In this document: one piece after another, positions 1 through 7,507 of the stretch | Numbering within the stretch: position 1 is the first letter of the stretch | Layout of the letters: each line of letters opens with the position of its first letter | Assembly (NCBI GenBank): GCA_016296235.1 | Contig: JAEDJR010000065.1 | Coordinates: 1-9,994, forward strand | Direction: 5' to 3' | Source: Oscillospiraceae bacterium | Lineage (GTDB): Bacteria > Bacillota > Clostridia > Oscillospirales > Oscillospiraceae | DNA length: 9,994 bases | Program-made: the position numbers and the translations under genes | The notes under the pieces: generated by a model | Seen by the model: only the letters and a program-made list of their open reading frames with translations | The model's database searches: none | What the model was told of the DNA's origin: nothing

Positions 1-449
1 CGCGCCTGTCCGGGATCCCGCTCCGCCGGCTCCGGCTCCTCCGGCATCTCCACCGGCTCTGCCCTGGTTTCCGGTTCCGACTCCTTCAGATCCTCCTCCC
101 GGATGGTTCGGAAGGGAATGGTGTCGCCCGACAGGTCCACCAGCTTGAAGGACGGCTTCTGCCGGGGCTCCTCCGCCGGAGCGGCCACCCGCATGACGTC
201 CCCCTGCTCCGTTTTGCCGAATTCGGGGCGCAGCACCGGCGCAGGCTTCGGCTCCGGTTTGGGCTCCGGTTCGGGTTCGGGTTCCGGCTCCGGTTCGGGC
301 TCCGGCTCCGGCTCCGGCTCGGGCTGCTTGCTCCAGCCGCCGAATTCCCGCATGATGTCCTCCAGGGAGTAGGTTTCCTCCTCAGGCTCCGCGACCGCCG
401 GCGTCTGAATATTCAGTTTTTCCTCCGTATCGCGGTTCTTTTTCTTCAT
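1..449 (-). CDS. Unrecognised protein with a Pro-Glu repeat, N-terminal part only
   Basis: I do not recognise this protein. The reading frame starts at an ATG (449-447) preceded by a GGTGGAGA ribosome binding site (462-455), stays open for 149 codons and runs off the left edge, so the C-terminus is missing. It begins with a lysine-rich MKKKNR, then an acidic stretch containing YSLEDIMREFGGW (about residues 27-39). Next comes an uninterrupted (Pro-Glu)10-Pro tract at residues 43-63, continuing as KPEPKPAP. A less repetitive part follows with KPSFKLVDLSGDTIPFRTI, then more Glu/Pro-rich sequence. No signal peptide or membrane segment is visible in this part. The Pro-Glu tract suggests an extended, rigid, negatively charged linker between a short N-terminal motif and a missing C-terminal domain; that is inference. 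It lies 54 nt downstream of rlmB on the same strand, so co-transcription is likely. Family and function are unknown. Confidence 0.8.
   Translation of the reverse strand, partial: MKKKNRDTEEKLNIQTPAVAEPEEETYSLEDIMREFGGWSKQPEPEPEPEPEPEPEPEPEPEPKPEPKPAPVLRPEFGKTEQGDVMRVAAPAEEPRQKPSFKLVDLSGDTIPFRTIREEDLKESEPETRAEPVEMPEEPEPAERDPGQA
261..323 (-). repeat. Hexanucleotide-like repeat encoding (Pro-Glu)10-Pro
   Basis: Twenty-one consecutive codons alternate Pro and Glu. The third positions vary (CCG/CCC and GAG/GAA), so this is a selected protein repeat more than a pure DNA slippage tract, although copy number could still vary between strains. Lys-Pro-Glu-Pro-Lys-Pro codons follow directly on the C-terminal side (positions 243-260). 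Confidence 0.9.
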
Positions 450-460
450 AGATATCTCCA

Positions 461-488
461 CCGTTCATGGGCCGTTCGCCCATGACGG
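461..488 (-). promoter_or_regulatory. Intercistronic hairpin overlapping the RBS of the Pro-Glu gene
   Basis: Between the rlmB stop and the next start, TCATGGGC (465-472) pairs perfectly with GCCCATGA (478-485) across a 5-nt loop. CCG (461-463) pairs with CGG (486-488) across one bulged base, giving an 11-bp stem. Its base overlaps the first bases of the downstream GGTGGAGA ribosome binding site. No T-run follows on the minus strand, so it does not look like a terminator. It could tune translation of the second gene or stabilise the processed mRNA; both are inferences. Confidence 0.45.
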
Positions 489-503
489 CATCCCCTGCGG
501 GGC

Positions 504-1295
504 TTAGTTTCTCTGTCTGACCGCCTCATACAGCAAAATTGCCGCTGCGGCAGACGCATTCAGGGACGAAATCTGTCCCTTCATGGGAATGGACACCAGC
601 ACATCACAGCTCTCCGCCACCAGGCGGCTCATGCCCTGGCCCTCACTGCCGATGACAATGGCGGCCGGGCCGCGCAGATCCGCATGGTACAGATCCGTCC
701 GTCCGTCGGCAGCGGTGCCGTAGATCCAGATTCCTCGCTGCTTCAGGTCGCGGATGGTGTTGGCCAGGTTGCCCACCCGGGCCACGGGCATATACTCCAC
801 CGCGCCGGCGGAGGTCTTGGACACCACCGCCGTCAGGCCCACGCTGCGGCGCTTGGGGATGATGACGCCATGGGCGCCGGCGCATTCCGCCGTCCGCAGG
901 ATGGCGCCCAGGTTGTGGGGATCGCTGAGCTCGTCGCACAGCACCAGCAGGGGCGCTTCTCCCCTGTCCTCGGCCCGCTGCAGAATCTCCTCCACCGTGG
1001 CATATTCATGGGCCGCCACCTGGGCCATGACGCCCTGGTGCGCGCCGGTGGGACTCATCTGGTCCAGCTTTCTGCGGTCCGTGGCCACCACCACGGCGCC
1101 GGCTTCCTTTGCCATGGCGCTCAGGCGGGCCAGGGCCTTGTCGGTCTCGCCTGCGGCCACAAAGACCTTATCGATGGTGCGGCCGCTGCGCAGGGCCTCG
1201 GTCAGGGCGTTGCGGCCCTCAATCATATCCTCCGCCAGCTCCCTCGGCTCCGGATCCCGGGGCCGGGCCGGACGGCGGTTTCGTTTTTCTTCCAT
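504..1295 (-). CDS. rlmB: 23S rRNA 2'-O-ribose methyltransferase, RlmB / TrmH (SpoU) family
   Basis: A SPOUT-class methyltransferase that transfers a methyl group from S-adenosylmethionine to a ribose 2'-OH of 23S rRNA (G2251 in E. coli numbering for RlmB) in the cytoplasm. From the chosen start it is 263 aa. Residues 1-20 form a basic, proline-rich extension. Residues 22-97 match the small N-terminal substrate-binding domain (IEGRNALTEALRSGR at 25-39). The catalytic knot domain shows motif 1 DPHNLGAILRTAECAG (125-140, with Asn128 and Arg134), motif 2 IVIGSEGQGMSRL (213-225) and motif 3 SIPMKGQISSLNASAA (235-250). The ATG at 1295 has AGGAG about 10 nt upstream. A longer in-frame TTG at 1331 has no Shine-Dalgarno sequence. 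It is first in a leftward transcription unit with the Pro-Glu protein. The family call is very safe; the exact target base could differ from G2251, because several paralogues share these motifs. Confidence 0.93.
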   Translation of the reverse strand: MEEKRNRRPARPRDPEPRELAEDMIEGRNALTEALRSGRTIDKVFVAAGETDKALARLSAMAKEAGAVVVATDRRKLDQMSPTGAHQGVMAQVAAHEYATVEEILQRAEDRGEAPLLVLCDELSDPHNLGAILRTAECAGAHGVIIPKRRSVGLTAVVSKTSAGAVEYMPVARVGNLANTIRDLKQRGIWIYGTAADGRTDLYHADLRGPAAIVIGSEGQGMSRLVAESCDVLVSIPMKGQISSLNASAAAAILLYEAVRQRN

Positions 1296-1350
1296 GATTT
1301 CTACGCTCCTATCCGGCTCTGGGCCGGGCAATCATAACAAACCAATATAT

Positions 1351-1379
1351 AGTATAACAGGAAATCCCACCACTTACAA
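1351..1379 (-). promoter_or_regulatory. Sigma-A promoter for rlmB
   Basis: On the minus strand, TTGTAA (1379-1374) and TATACT (1356-1351) are separated by exactly 17 nt, and the -10 is preceded by TGT, making an extended -10. The predicted transcription start is near 1344, about 50 nt before the rlmB ATG. This start lies only about a dozen bases before the alternative TTG at 1331, another argument for the ATG at 1295. Confidence 0.7.
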
Positions 1380-1484
1380 GCAAAACCGCCAAAAAACGCT
1401 GCCGCCTTGAAAAAAGCCGGCTTTCCTTCTTCCCATGATCCGCCACATTCATAGAAAATTTACACGGAATCCAGCGTCTTCTCC

Positions 1485-1513
1485 TTGTATCTGCGGCCTT
1501 TCTGTGCTAACAT
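1485..1513 (+). promoter_or_regulatory. Candidate ftsH promoter
   Basis: TTGTAT (1485-1490), a 17-nt spacer and TAACAT (1508-1513) preceded by TGC fit a weak sigma-A promoter with an extended -10. The start would be near 1520, giving a leader of roughly 50 nt. A competing TACAAT at 1517-1522 lacks a -35 at the right distance. The call is tentative. Confidence 0.4.
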
Positions 1514-1556
1514 GGATACAATTTGACAAAACCGGTCCGCGTCCGCGCGGATAGAT

Positions 1557-1564
1557 AAAGGAGG
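1557..1564 (+). promoter_or_regulatory. Strong RBS that fixes the TTG start of ftsH
   Basis: AAAGGAGG, a near-complete anti-SD match, lies 8 nt before the TTG at 1573. No ATG or GTG in frame is as well placed, so the non-ATG start is well supported. Confidence 0.85.
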
Positions 1565-1572
1565 CCGACGCC

Positions 1573-3534
<1,962 letters not shown>

Positions 3535-3538
3535 TCTT

Positions 3539-3557
3539 CGGGACGCCGTCCCGTTTT
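3539..3557 (+). terminator. Small hairpin with short T-run after ftsH
   Basis: CGGGAC (3539-3544), loop GCC, GTCCCG (3548-3553) and then TTTT. The 6-bp GC-rich stem followed by only four T bases suggests a weak or partial terminator just after the ftsH stop, which would lower but not abolish read-through into the mscS-type gene. Confidence 0.4.
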
Positions 3558-3597
3558 GGTTCGATCCATCAAAAACTGAAGAAAGAAGTGTTGCATC

Positions 3598-4377
3598 ATG
3601 TTTGCTTCCCTCCTCGCGTTTCTTCCCAGCCTGCTGAAGGCGCTTGTTCTGCTGGTGGTCTGCCTGCTGGTCTCCAAGATTCTTCTGTCCGCCTCCGGTA
3701 AGGTTCTGGACAAAAGCAAGCTGGACAAGAGTCTCCATGCCATCATTCTCTCCACTCTCAAAGTTCTGCTGATTTTCCTGACCATCCTGATTGTGGCGCC
3801 CTCCCTGGGCATTCAGACCGCTTCCCTGCTGGCCGTTCTGAGCATCGCCGGCGTCGCCGTGTCCCTGTCCATTCAGGGGATCCTGGGCAACTTCTTCAGC
3901 GGCGTGACCCTGCTGATGTCCAAGCCCTTCAAGATCGGCGACTTCGTCACCATCGGCGGGCAGACCGGCACCATCGTGGAAACCGGCATCACCCACACCA
4001 AGCTCCACACCCTGGACAACCAGGTGATTCTGGTGCCCAACAGCTCCGTCACCTCCAACGTCATCGTCAACGTCTCCACCGAGGACCTCCGCCGCCTGGA
4101 CTTTGAGTTCTCCGCCGACTACAGTGCCCCCACGGAAACCGTGCAGGCCGCCCTGGCCGAGGCCGTGGACATCCCCCAGGTGCTGAAGGACCAGCCGGTG
4201 TTCATCCGCCTCAGCGGCTACGGCGAGAGCAGCATCCAGTACACCGTCCGCGTCTGGGTCCGCAACAGCGACTACTGGGACGCCCACTTCGCCATTCTGG
4301 AGCGCGTCCGCGACAGCTTCCAGGCCCACGGCGTGGCAATGACCTATCCCCACCTCAACGTCCATACCGTCCAGTGA
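3598..4377 (+). CDS. mscS: Small-conductance mechanosensitive channel, MscS family
   Basis: Forms a tension-gated pore in the cytoplasmic membrane that releases solutes on osmotic downshock. The 259-aa protein is slightly shorter than E. coli MscS (286 aa). TM1 is about residues 8-30 and TM2 about 52-70. The pore-lining TM3 lies about 76-107 with the Ala/Gly/Ser-rich LLAVLSIAGVAVSLSIQGIL, followed by the hallmark SKPFKIGDFV (108-117) that leads into the beta domain (about 113-160, with VPNSSVTSNVIVN). The alpha/beta C-terminal part ends TYPHLNVHTV. The start ATG is the first plausible one, but its upstream AGAAAGAAG is a poor RBS, so expression may be modest or linked to ftsH transcription. 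It begins 63 nt after ftsH and is followed by a clear terminator. I see no promoter of its own. The family is broad, so some members' true gating stimulus or substrate preference may differ. Confidence 0.93.
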   Translation: MFASLLAFLPSLLKALVLLVVCLLVSKILLSASGKVLDKSKLDKSLHAIILSTLKVLLIFLTILIVAPSLGIQTASLLAVLSIAGVAVSLSIQGILGNFFSGVTLLMSKPFKIGDFVTIGGQTGTIVETGITHTKLHTLDNQVILVPNSSVTSNVIVNVSTEDLRRLDFEFSADYSAPTETVQAALAEAVDIPQVLKDQPVFIRLSGYGESSIQYTVRVWVRNSDYWDAHFAILERVRDSFQAHGVAMTYPHLNVHTVQ

Positions 4378-4383
4378 TTCCAG

Positions 4384-4425
4384 CCCGGCTGTCAATTTGC
4401 ACAGAGATTTTCAGCCGGGTTTTTC
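4384..4425 (+). terminator. Rho-independent terminator after the mscS-type gene
   Basis: CCCGGCTG (4384-4391) pairs with CAGCCGGG (4412-4419) over a 20-nt loop and is followed directly by TTTTT (4420-4424). It lies just after the stop codon at 4375-4377 and ends the ftsH-mscS unit. Confidence 0.8.
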
Positions 4426-4444
4426 ATGGATTTTCACCCGAAAT

Positions 4445-4485
4445 ATGCCGGGAAGCTGCGGTTTTCTCCGCAGCTTCCCTGGCAT
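4445..4485 (+). terminator. Second long hairpin, possible backup terminator
   Basis: The arms at 4445-4461 and 4468-4485 form a 17-bp stem with one bulged T (4480) and a TTTTCT loop. The 3' side continues TTT, then CGTACAG and then two T-rich runs. The stem is much stronger than the first terminator, but the T-run is split, so it may be a backup terminator, a bidirectional barrier or the stem of a small RNA. The first reading is preferred. Confidence 0.5.
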
Positions 4486-4536
4486 TTCGTACAGTTTTCT
4501 TTTTGCCGTTCCTACATTGTGTAGCACTCGGAATTC

Positions 4537-4572
4537 GCCCCGAAAACCGGCTTTTCCCCCGGTTTCCGGGGC
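4537..4572. other. Third hairpin before the acs promoter
   Basis: The 14-nt arms at 4537-4550 and 4559-4572 pair with a single A-C mismatch across an 8-nt pyrimidine loop. Only TTT follows on the plus strand, so terminator function is doubtful. It ends 42 nt before the -35 of the acs promoter and could be a regulator-binding inverted repeat or an insulating structure. Confidence 0.5.
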
Positions 4573-4614
4573 TTTGTGGATTATTCCCAATTCTTAAAAC
4601 TTTGCCGAAACTCG

Positions 4615-4643
4615 TTGACTTAATCGATAAAAATTGATAGAAT
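4615..4643 (+). promoter_or_regulatory. Strong extended -10 promoter of the acs operon
   Basis: TTGACT (4615-4620) and TAGAAT (4638-4643) are separated by exactly 17 nt, and TGA sits directly before the -10, giving the TGn extension. Each hexamer is 5 of 6 to consensus. The predicted start is near 4650. This is the best promoter in the window and fits a highly expressed catabolic or carbon-fixation operon. Confidence 0.85.
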
Positions 4644-4649
4644 GGCTAC

Positions 4650-4780
4650 AGTGAATAGGAGCGTCCAGAAGCCGGAATCCGCTTCCGGCCGTTCCTGCTG
4701 CGGCGGACAGGTTCCCCCGGCTCAGCCGTCCTGCCCGCCGCGTCCGCGAGCAACATTATTTAAAGTAGGAGGACACTACA
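4650..4780 (+). promoter_or_regulatory. Structured 5' leader of the acs operon
   Basis: About 130 nt of GC-rich leader lies between the predicted start and acsA. Stem 1 pairs GCCGGAA (4671-4677) with TTCCGGC (4683-4689). Stem 2 pairs 4700-4711 with 4730-4741 (12 bp, one A-C mismatch) and encloses a small CGGC/GCCG stem (4718-4721 with 4725-4728). No T-run follows either stem, so neither is an intrinsic terminator. The last 35 nt, with the RBS, are A-rich and unpaired. I match it to no known riboswitch class. mRNA stabilisation or post-transcriptional control are possible roles. Confidence 0.5.
4767..4773 (+). promoter_or_regulatory. RBS that fixes the TTG start of acsA
   Basis: AGGAGGA lies 7 nt before TTG at 4781, optimal spacing. 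The next in-frame ATG (codon 13) has no Shine-Dalgarno sequence, so the TTG start is preferred. Confidence 0.85.
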
Positions 4781-6682
4781 TTGAAGGATTGGGATCGCTT
4801 AATCACAGTTGAACAAATGGAAGAAGCGACTGCCTCCCTGTTGGAGACCGGCAAGAAGGTCGGCGCCGACTCCTGGCAGCAGCGCGTCAAAAACCAGACT
4901 CCCCACTGCGGCTTCGGCGAAGCAGGCACCTGCTGCCGGATCTGCTCCATGGGCCCCTGCCGCATCACCCCCAAGGCCCCCCGCGGCATCTGCGGCTGCG
5001 ACGTCCACGGCATCGTAGGCCGTAACTACCTGCGTTTCACCGCCGGCGGCTCCGCCACCCACTCTGACCACGGCCGTTCCATCGCCCACACCCTGTATCT
5101 GGCCAGCCCCGACGGTGCTTATCAGGTCAAGGACCCTGAGAAGCTGCAGCGCATCGCCAAGGAATGGGACATCGAGACCGAGGGCAAGGACATCTACGAT
5201 CTGGCCCACGAGGTCGCTCTGACCGGTCTGATGGAGTACGGCAAGCCCTTCGGCACCCAGCGTTTCCTGAAGCGCGCCCCCGAGCACACCCAGAAGCTGT
5301 GGCATGACGCCGGCATCGAGCCCCGCGCCATCGACCGCGAGGTCTCCCAGTCCCTGCACATGACCCACATGGGCTGCTCTTCCCTGCCCGAGGCTCTGAT
5401 CCGTCAGTCCCTGCGCGCCGGTCTGTCCGACGGCTGGGGCGGCTCCATGATGGGCACCGAGCTGTCCGACGTTCTGTTCGGCACCCCCAAGCCCATCGAC
5501 ACCGAGGCCAACATCGGCGTCATGAACAAGGATATGGTCAACATCGTGGTTCACGGCCATGATCCTTCCCTTTCCGAAATGATCGTTTTCTATGCCCAGG
5601 ATCCCGAGATGATCGCTCTGGCCAAGTCCGTCGGCGCCAAGGGCATCAACATCTGCGGCGTCTGCTGCACCGCCAACGAAGTCGCCATGCGTCACGGCAT
5701 CCCCATGGCCGGCAACTTCCTGCAGCAGGAGAACGTGGTCCTGACCGGCGCCTGCGAAGCCATTGTCGTTGACGTGCAGTGCATCTTCCCGGCTCTGGGC
5801 CCCCTGAGCAAGTGCTTCCACACCAAGTTCATCACCACCTCCCCCATCGCCCGGATGCCCGACTCCGAATTCATCGAATTCCACGAGGAGAGCGCTGCCG
5901 AGAACGCCAAGGCGATCGTGCGGATGGCCGTTGAGAACTTCCAGAACCGCAATCAGGATCTGATCAACATTCCCAACCTGAAGACCAAGGCCCGCGTGGG
6001 CTACTCCGTCGAGGCCATCAAGAAGACTCTGGACGGCGTCTGCAACTCCCACGTGGACGAGATGGGCACCCTGAAGCCTCTGGCCGACGTTGTCAAGGCC
6101 GGCGTGCTCCGCGGCGCTGTGGCCATGGTCGGCTGCAACAACCCCAAGGTCCGTCCCGACACCGCGCACATCGAGCTGATGAAGAAGCTGCTGAAGAACG
6201 ACATCATCGTGGTCGTTTCCGGCTGCTCCGCCCAGGCTGCCGCCAAGGCCGGCCTCATGGACATGAGCGCCAAGGAATACTGCGGTGAAGGCCTGCGCCG
6301 CGTCTGCGACCTGGTCGGCATTCCTCCTGTCCTGCACATGGGCTCCTGCGTGGACATCTCCCGTATGATGATCCTGGCCGCCGACCTGTCCAAGGACTGG
6401 GGCTGCAACATCTCCCAGCTGCCTCTGTGCGGCTGCGCACCCGAGTGGATGTCCGAGAAGGCCGTCTCCATCGGCAACTACGTCGTGGCCACCGGTATCG
6501 ACACCTTCCTGGGCGTGGATCCCTACTCCAAGGGCTCTTCCGAGATCACCGCGCTGCTGCAGGGTGAGCACGGCGTCAAGGACTGGGTCGAGGCCAAGTA
6601 CACCGTGGAGCTGGACATCGAGAAGCTGGGCGACAAGATGATCGAAGAGATCGAAGCCAAGCGCGCCGCTCTGGGCATCTAA
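4781..6682 (+). CDS. acsA: Anaerobic Ni-Fe carbon monoxide dehydrogenase, catalytic subunit
   Basis: Interconverts CO2 and CO at a nickel-iron-sulfur C-cluster. Beside acsB it should be the CODH subunit of the bifunctional CODH/acetyl-CoA synthase complex, delivering CO through a tunnel. The 633 aa are within the family range. The N-terminal cysteines for the B and D clusters are in HCGFGEAGTCCRICSMGPCR (Cys43, 51, 52, 55, 60) and GICG (Cys71). C-cluster ligands are visible as VHGH (258-260), GVCCT (Cys295/296), VQCIF (Cys334), VGCNN (Cys452), SGCSA (Cys482) and GSCVD (Cys523). Lys560 in MSEKA fits the catalytic lysine region. His residues in THSDHGRSIAHT (94-103) match the proton-path histidines. 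An extra Cys73 sits right after GICG, where a small residue is usual. Translation starts at TTG with AGGAGGA. It is first in a three-gene operon behind a strong promoter. A stand-alone CooS is the alternative, but acsB in the same operon argues for AcsA. Confidence 0.96.
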   Translation: MKDWDRLITVEQMEEATASLLETGKKVGADSWQQRVKNQTPHCGFGEAGTCCRICSMGPCRITPKAPRGICGCDVHGIVGRNYLRFTAGGSATHSDHGRSIAHTLYLASPDGAYQVKDPEKLQRIAKEWDIETEGKDIYDLAHEVALTGLMEYGKPFGTQRFLKRAPEHTQKLWHDAGIEPRAIDREVSQSLHMTHMGCSSLPEALIRQSLRAGLSDGWGGSMMGTELSDVLFGTPKPIDTEANIGVMNKDMVNIVVHGHDPSLSEMIVFYAQDPEMIALAKSVGAKGINICGVCCTANEVAMRHGIPMAGNFLQQENVVLTGACEAIVVDVQCIFPALGPLSKCFHTKFITTSPIARMPDSEFIEFHEESAAENAKAIVRMAVENFQNRNQDLINIPNLKTKARVGYSVEAIKKTLDGVCNSHVDEMGTLKPLADVVKAGVLRGAVAMVGCNNPKVRPDTAHIELMKKLLKNDIIVVVSGCSAQAAAKAGLMDMSAKEYCGEGLRRVCDLVGIPPVLHMGSCVDISRMMILAADLSKDWGCNISQLPLCGCAPEWMSEKAVSIGNYVVATGIDTFLGVDPYSKGSSEITALLQGEHGVKDWVEAKYTVELDIEKLGDKMIEEIEAKRAALGI

Positions 6683-6709
6683 TTCTGAAGCAATCCGAGG
6701 TCTTATCTC

Positions 6710-7477
6710 ATGAAAATCGCAGTCACCGGCAAAGGCGGCGTGGGGAAAACCACCCTGTCCTCCACTCTGGCGAGACTGTACGCCGACGAAGGCCGCACCG
6801 TGCTGGCCGCCGACGTGGATCCCGACGCCAACCTGGGCCTGGCCCTGGGTCTGACGGAGGAGGAAGTCAACGCCATTGTTCCCGTCTCCAAAATGAAGGA
6901 GCTGGCCAAGGAGCGCACTGCCGCCAATGAAAGCAACACCTTTTACAAGCTCAACCCCCAGGTCTCCGATCTGCCGGATAAGCTCAGCAAGGACGTCAAC
7001 GGCGTCAAGCTGCTGGTTATGGGCACCATCGATACCGGCGGAACCGGCTGTGTGTGCCCGGAGCATGTGATGCTCAAGGCTATTCTCTCCAGCCTGGTGT
7101 TCCGCAAGAACGACGTGGTCATCATGGACATGGAGGCCGGCCTGGAGCACCTTGGCAGAGGCACCGCCAGCATGATGGATCAGTTCATCGTGGTCATCGA
7201 GCCCGGCGCCCGGTCCATCCAGACCTACGAGCGCATCAAGCAGCTGGCAGGCGACATTGGGGTACATAAGGTGCGGGTCGTGGCCAACAAAATCCGCGAC
7301 GACGCCGACCGGGACTTCATCCGAAGCCGCATTCCGGCGGAGGATCTGCTGGGCTTCATGAGCTACAACGCCGACGTCATCGACGCCGACCGCCGGGGCC
7401 TCTCTCCCTATGACTGCAGCCCCCAGGCTGTGGAGGAAATCCGCGCCATCAAGGCTGTCATCGACTCTCAAGAATAA
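6710..7477 (+). CDS. cooC: CODH nickel-insertion accessory ATPase CooC
   Basis: MinD/SIMIBI-type P-loop ATPase that binds nickel and drives its insertion into the CODH C-cluster, possibly also the ACS A-cluster (the acetogen homologue is also called AcsF). The 255-aa protein opens with the deviant Walker A KGGVGKT (residues 8-14). ADVDPDANL (34-42) is the Switch I-type region. GCVCPEH carries the paired Cys114 and Cys116 that bind nickel at the dimer interface. VIMDMEAG (Walker B region) and ANKI (nucleotide base recognition) follow. All key residues are intact. A GAGG ribosome binding site lies 9 nt before the ATG, 27 nt after the acsA stop and 30 nt before the acsB start, so the three genes are clearly one operon. 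Its 15 arginine codons include no CGT, whereas flanking acsA and acsB use CGT often, suggesting it is made at a lower level from the same mRNA. Confidence 0.95.
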   Translation: MKIAVTGKGGVGKTTLSSTLARLYADEGRTVLAADVDPDANLGLALGLTEEEVNAIVPVSKMKELAKERTAANESNTFYKLNPQVSDLPDKLSKDVNGVKLLVMGTIDTGGTGCVCPEHVMLKAILSSLVFRKNDVVIMDMEAGLEHLGRGTASMMDQFIVVIEPGARSIQTYERIKQLAGDIGVHKVRVVANKIRDDADRDFIRSRIPAEDLLGFMSYNADVIDADRRGLSPYDCSPQAVEEIRAIKAVIDSQE

Positions 7478-7489
7478 CGATCGATTCTG

Positions 7490-7495
7490 AAAGGA
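7490..7495 (+). promoter_or_regulatory. RBS that decides the acsB start
   Basis: AAAGGA at 7490-7495 directly abuts an ATG at 7496, leaving no spacer, but lies 12 nt before the in-frame ATG at 7508. The second ATG is therefore preferred, although 12 nt is slightly long. Confidence 0.65.
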
Positions 7496-7507
7496 ATGAA
7501 CATAAGA

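Noticed and set aside
103..372. Plus-strand open frame with a long Gly-Ser repeat
   Set aside because: It is the antisense shadow of the Pro-Glu tract in the minus-strand gene. It lacks an RBS and matches no protein pattern beyond the repeat.
1296..1331. Upstream TTG start for rlmB adding 12 residues
   Set aside because: No Shine-Dalgarno sequence precedes it and the predicted transcript begins only about a dozen bases earlier; the ATG at 1295 has AGGAG.
1523..1528. Perfect TTGACA before ftsH as a -35
   Set aside because: No -10 hexamer lies 16-18 nt downstream, and a start from there would fall on or beyond the RBS.
4374..4637. Small plus-strand open frames in the mscS-acs intergenic region
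   Set aside because: They run through the terminator hairpins, have no RBS and show no recognisable composition.
4651..4812. 53-codon GTG-initiated open frame in the acs leader as a leader peptide
   Set aside because: It would be essentially leaderless with no RBS, overlaps the acsA start out of frame, and has no attenuator T-run after the stems.
7496..7507. Earlier ATG for acsB adding four residues
   Set aside because: The AAAGGA site abuts this ATG with no spacer, so ribosomes would more likely start at 7508.
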